DNA of 6,288 bases from Tannerella sp. (GTDB taxonomy: Bacteria; Bacteroidota; Bacteroidia; Bacteroidales; Tannerellaceae): NCBI GenBank assembly GCA_031288935.1, contig JAITQL010000006.1, forward strand, positions 1-6,288. The letters are read 5' to 3'. The position numbers were made by a program, and so were the translations under genes. Below, in pieces: positions 5,189 through 6,288 of the stretch. Numbering within the stretch: the stretch's first letter is position 1; every line of letters starts with the position of its first letter. Under the pieces are notes generated by a model, which was not told where the DNA came from, searched no databases, and saw only the letters and a list, made by a program, of their open reading frames with translations.

Positions 5189-6288
5189 ATGAATAAGAAA
5201 AAGCACAAGACAAGGGATTCGGCCAGGCAGCGCGGTGGCGGAAAGAAGAAAGCGCCGAAGCAGGAACTGCTGGTGGAGGCTGTCATGAAAGTGTTTCAGA
5301 GTACGCCGCAGACGATCTATAATTACAGGCAAATCAGTAAACTTGTGGAGGTGACTACGCCGTCGCAGCGGTTGCAGGTGACAGAGACGCTGAGCCTGCT
5401 GCTGGAGGAGCGCATCATTGTAGAGCTTGAGCCGGGACGGTTCCGGTACAACAGCCTCGGCACGGTGGCCGTCGGCACGTTCCAGCGGCGCAGCAACGGG
5501 AAAAACTCCTTTCGTCCGGAAGATGGCAGCGAGCCGATTTTTGTGGCCGAACGCAATTCCAAACACGCGATGGAGGGCGACAAGGTGCGCGTGCAGCTCT
5601 TTGCCCGACGAAAGGGCGCCTCGCCCGAAGCCGAAGTGGTCGACATTCTGGAAAGCAGGAAAAAAACGTTTGTCGGCAAACTGCAGATTTCGCGCGGCGT
5701 GGCGTTTCTGATTACCGAAGACAAAACCCTGGCCAACGATATTTTTATCCCGAAGGACATGCTGAACGGCGGGAAAAACAACGACAAGGCCGTGGTACAC
5801 ATCATCGAATGGCCTGAAAACGCCAAGAACCCGCTGGGCGAAGTGACGGACATTCTCGGCGTATCGGGACAGAACAATGCCGAGATGCACGCCATTCTGG
5901 CGGAATACGGCCTGCCCTACGTCTATCCTTCCGACGTGGCGGAGGCGGCCGAACACATCTCCGGCGTCATCAAGGCTGAAGATATGTCCGGACGCGAAGA
6001 CTTCCGCGGGGTGACGACGTTCACCATCGACCCCTACGATGCCAAGGACTTCGACGATGCCCTTTCGCTTCGCAAGACGGCGAACGGAAACTGGGAGGTC
6101 GGCGTACACATTGCCGACGTCACGCACTACATCAAGCCCGGCGATCTGCTGGACAGGGAGGCCTTTGATCGCGCCACCTCCGTCTACCTGGTCGACCGCA
6201 CCATCCCCATGCTGCCCGAACGCCTCTCCAATCAGCTTTGCTCCCTGCGTCCAGACGAAGAGAAACTTTGCTTTTCCGTCGTCTTCGA
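5189..6288 (+). CDS. rnr: Ribonuclease R, 3'-5' exoribonuclease (3' end outside window)
   Basis: RNase R is a processive hydrolytic 3'-5' exoribonuclease that degrades structured RNA in the cytoplasm. The 366 visible residues show the family order. A lysine-rich N-terminus (3-25) leads into a helix-turn-helix-like segment (about 25-90). Two cold-shock-like RNA-binding domains follow, around 91-140 and 160-208. The RNB catalytic domain begins near 270. Its metal-binding motif TIDPYDAKDFDDA (279-291) places D281, D287, D289 and D290 at the spacing of the RNase II catalytic aspartates. VYLVDRTIPMLPERLSN (332-348) and LCSLRP (350-355) are strong RNB signatures. The helix-turn-helix plus basic N-terminus favours RNase R over RNase II. 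The ATG at 5189-5191 was chosen because it follows the promoter by 27 bp and starts the basic segment. Its leader is AT-rich without a Shine-Dalgarno sequence. The frame is open at the right edge; the rest of RNB and the S1 domain lie outside. Confidence 0.95.
   Translation, partial: MNKKKHKTRDSARQRGGGKKKAPKQELLVEAVMKVFQSTPQTIYNYRQISKLVEVTTPSQRLQVTETLSLLLEERIIVELEPGRFRYNSLGTVAVGTFQRRSNGKNSFRPEDGSEPIFVAERNSKHAMEGDKVRVQLFARRKGASPEAEVVDILESRKKTFVGKLQISRGVAFLITEDKTLANDIFIPKDMLNGGKNNDKAVVHIIEWPENAKNPLGEVTDILGVSGQNNAEMHAILAEYGLPYVYPSDVAEAAEHISGVIKAEDMSGREDFRGVTTFTIDPYDAKDFDDALSLRKTANGNWEVGVHIADVTHYIKPGDLLDREAFDRATSVYLVDRTIPMLPERLSNQLCSLRPDEEKLCFSVVF

Noticed and set aside
5180..6127. Minus-strand open frame of 315 codons
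   Set aside because: It is antisense to RNase R and would remove the well-supported rnr gene and its promoter.

Overview
The window looks like chromosomal DNA from a member of the Bacteroidetes, most likely the order Bacteroidales. The evidence is three promoters with the phylum's TAnnTTTG -7 box, AT-rich leaders with no clear Shine-Dalgarno sequence, and lipoprotein and lipid-enzyme families typical of the group. Genes are moderately GC-rich, the spacers are AT-rich, and genus cannot be settled from the sequence.

Left part (1-1200): a minus-strand gene, cut by the left edge, encodes a secreted lipoprotein of the calcineurin-like metallophosphoesterase family. It has its own promoter. Upstream lies a palindromic intergenic element (984-1200) built from oligo-GATTCAA arms around GC-rich hairpins. 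Its right arm runs up to the stop codon of the next gene.

Middle part (1200-4660): four minus-strand genes form one apparent operon, read right to left: a FabG-type 3-oxoacyl-ACP reductase, a dedicated acyl carrier protein, a membrane-anchored LpxL-like acyltransferase and a B12-binding-type radical SAM enzyme. The last two overlap by four bases (ATGA). The set suggests that an ACP-bound acyl chain is reduced, chemically altered by the radical enzyme and moved to a membrane acceptor. Ketosynthase and dehydratase genes are absent, so those steps would rely on housekeeping FAS II or genes elsewhere. The product is unknown.

Right part (4583-6288): a gene-poor spacer of about 600 bp separates the operon from a divergent plus-strand gene for the exoribonuclease RNase R, cut by the right edge. 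The spacer holds the two divergent promoters and a minisatellite of 14 units of exactly 21 bp (4799-5092). Most unit junctions form a 16-bp palindrome centred on GGTC, so the array is a ladder of near-palindromic sites spaced two helical turns apart. This array and the lipid operon are the least explained parts of the window.
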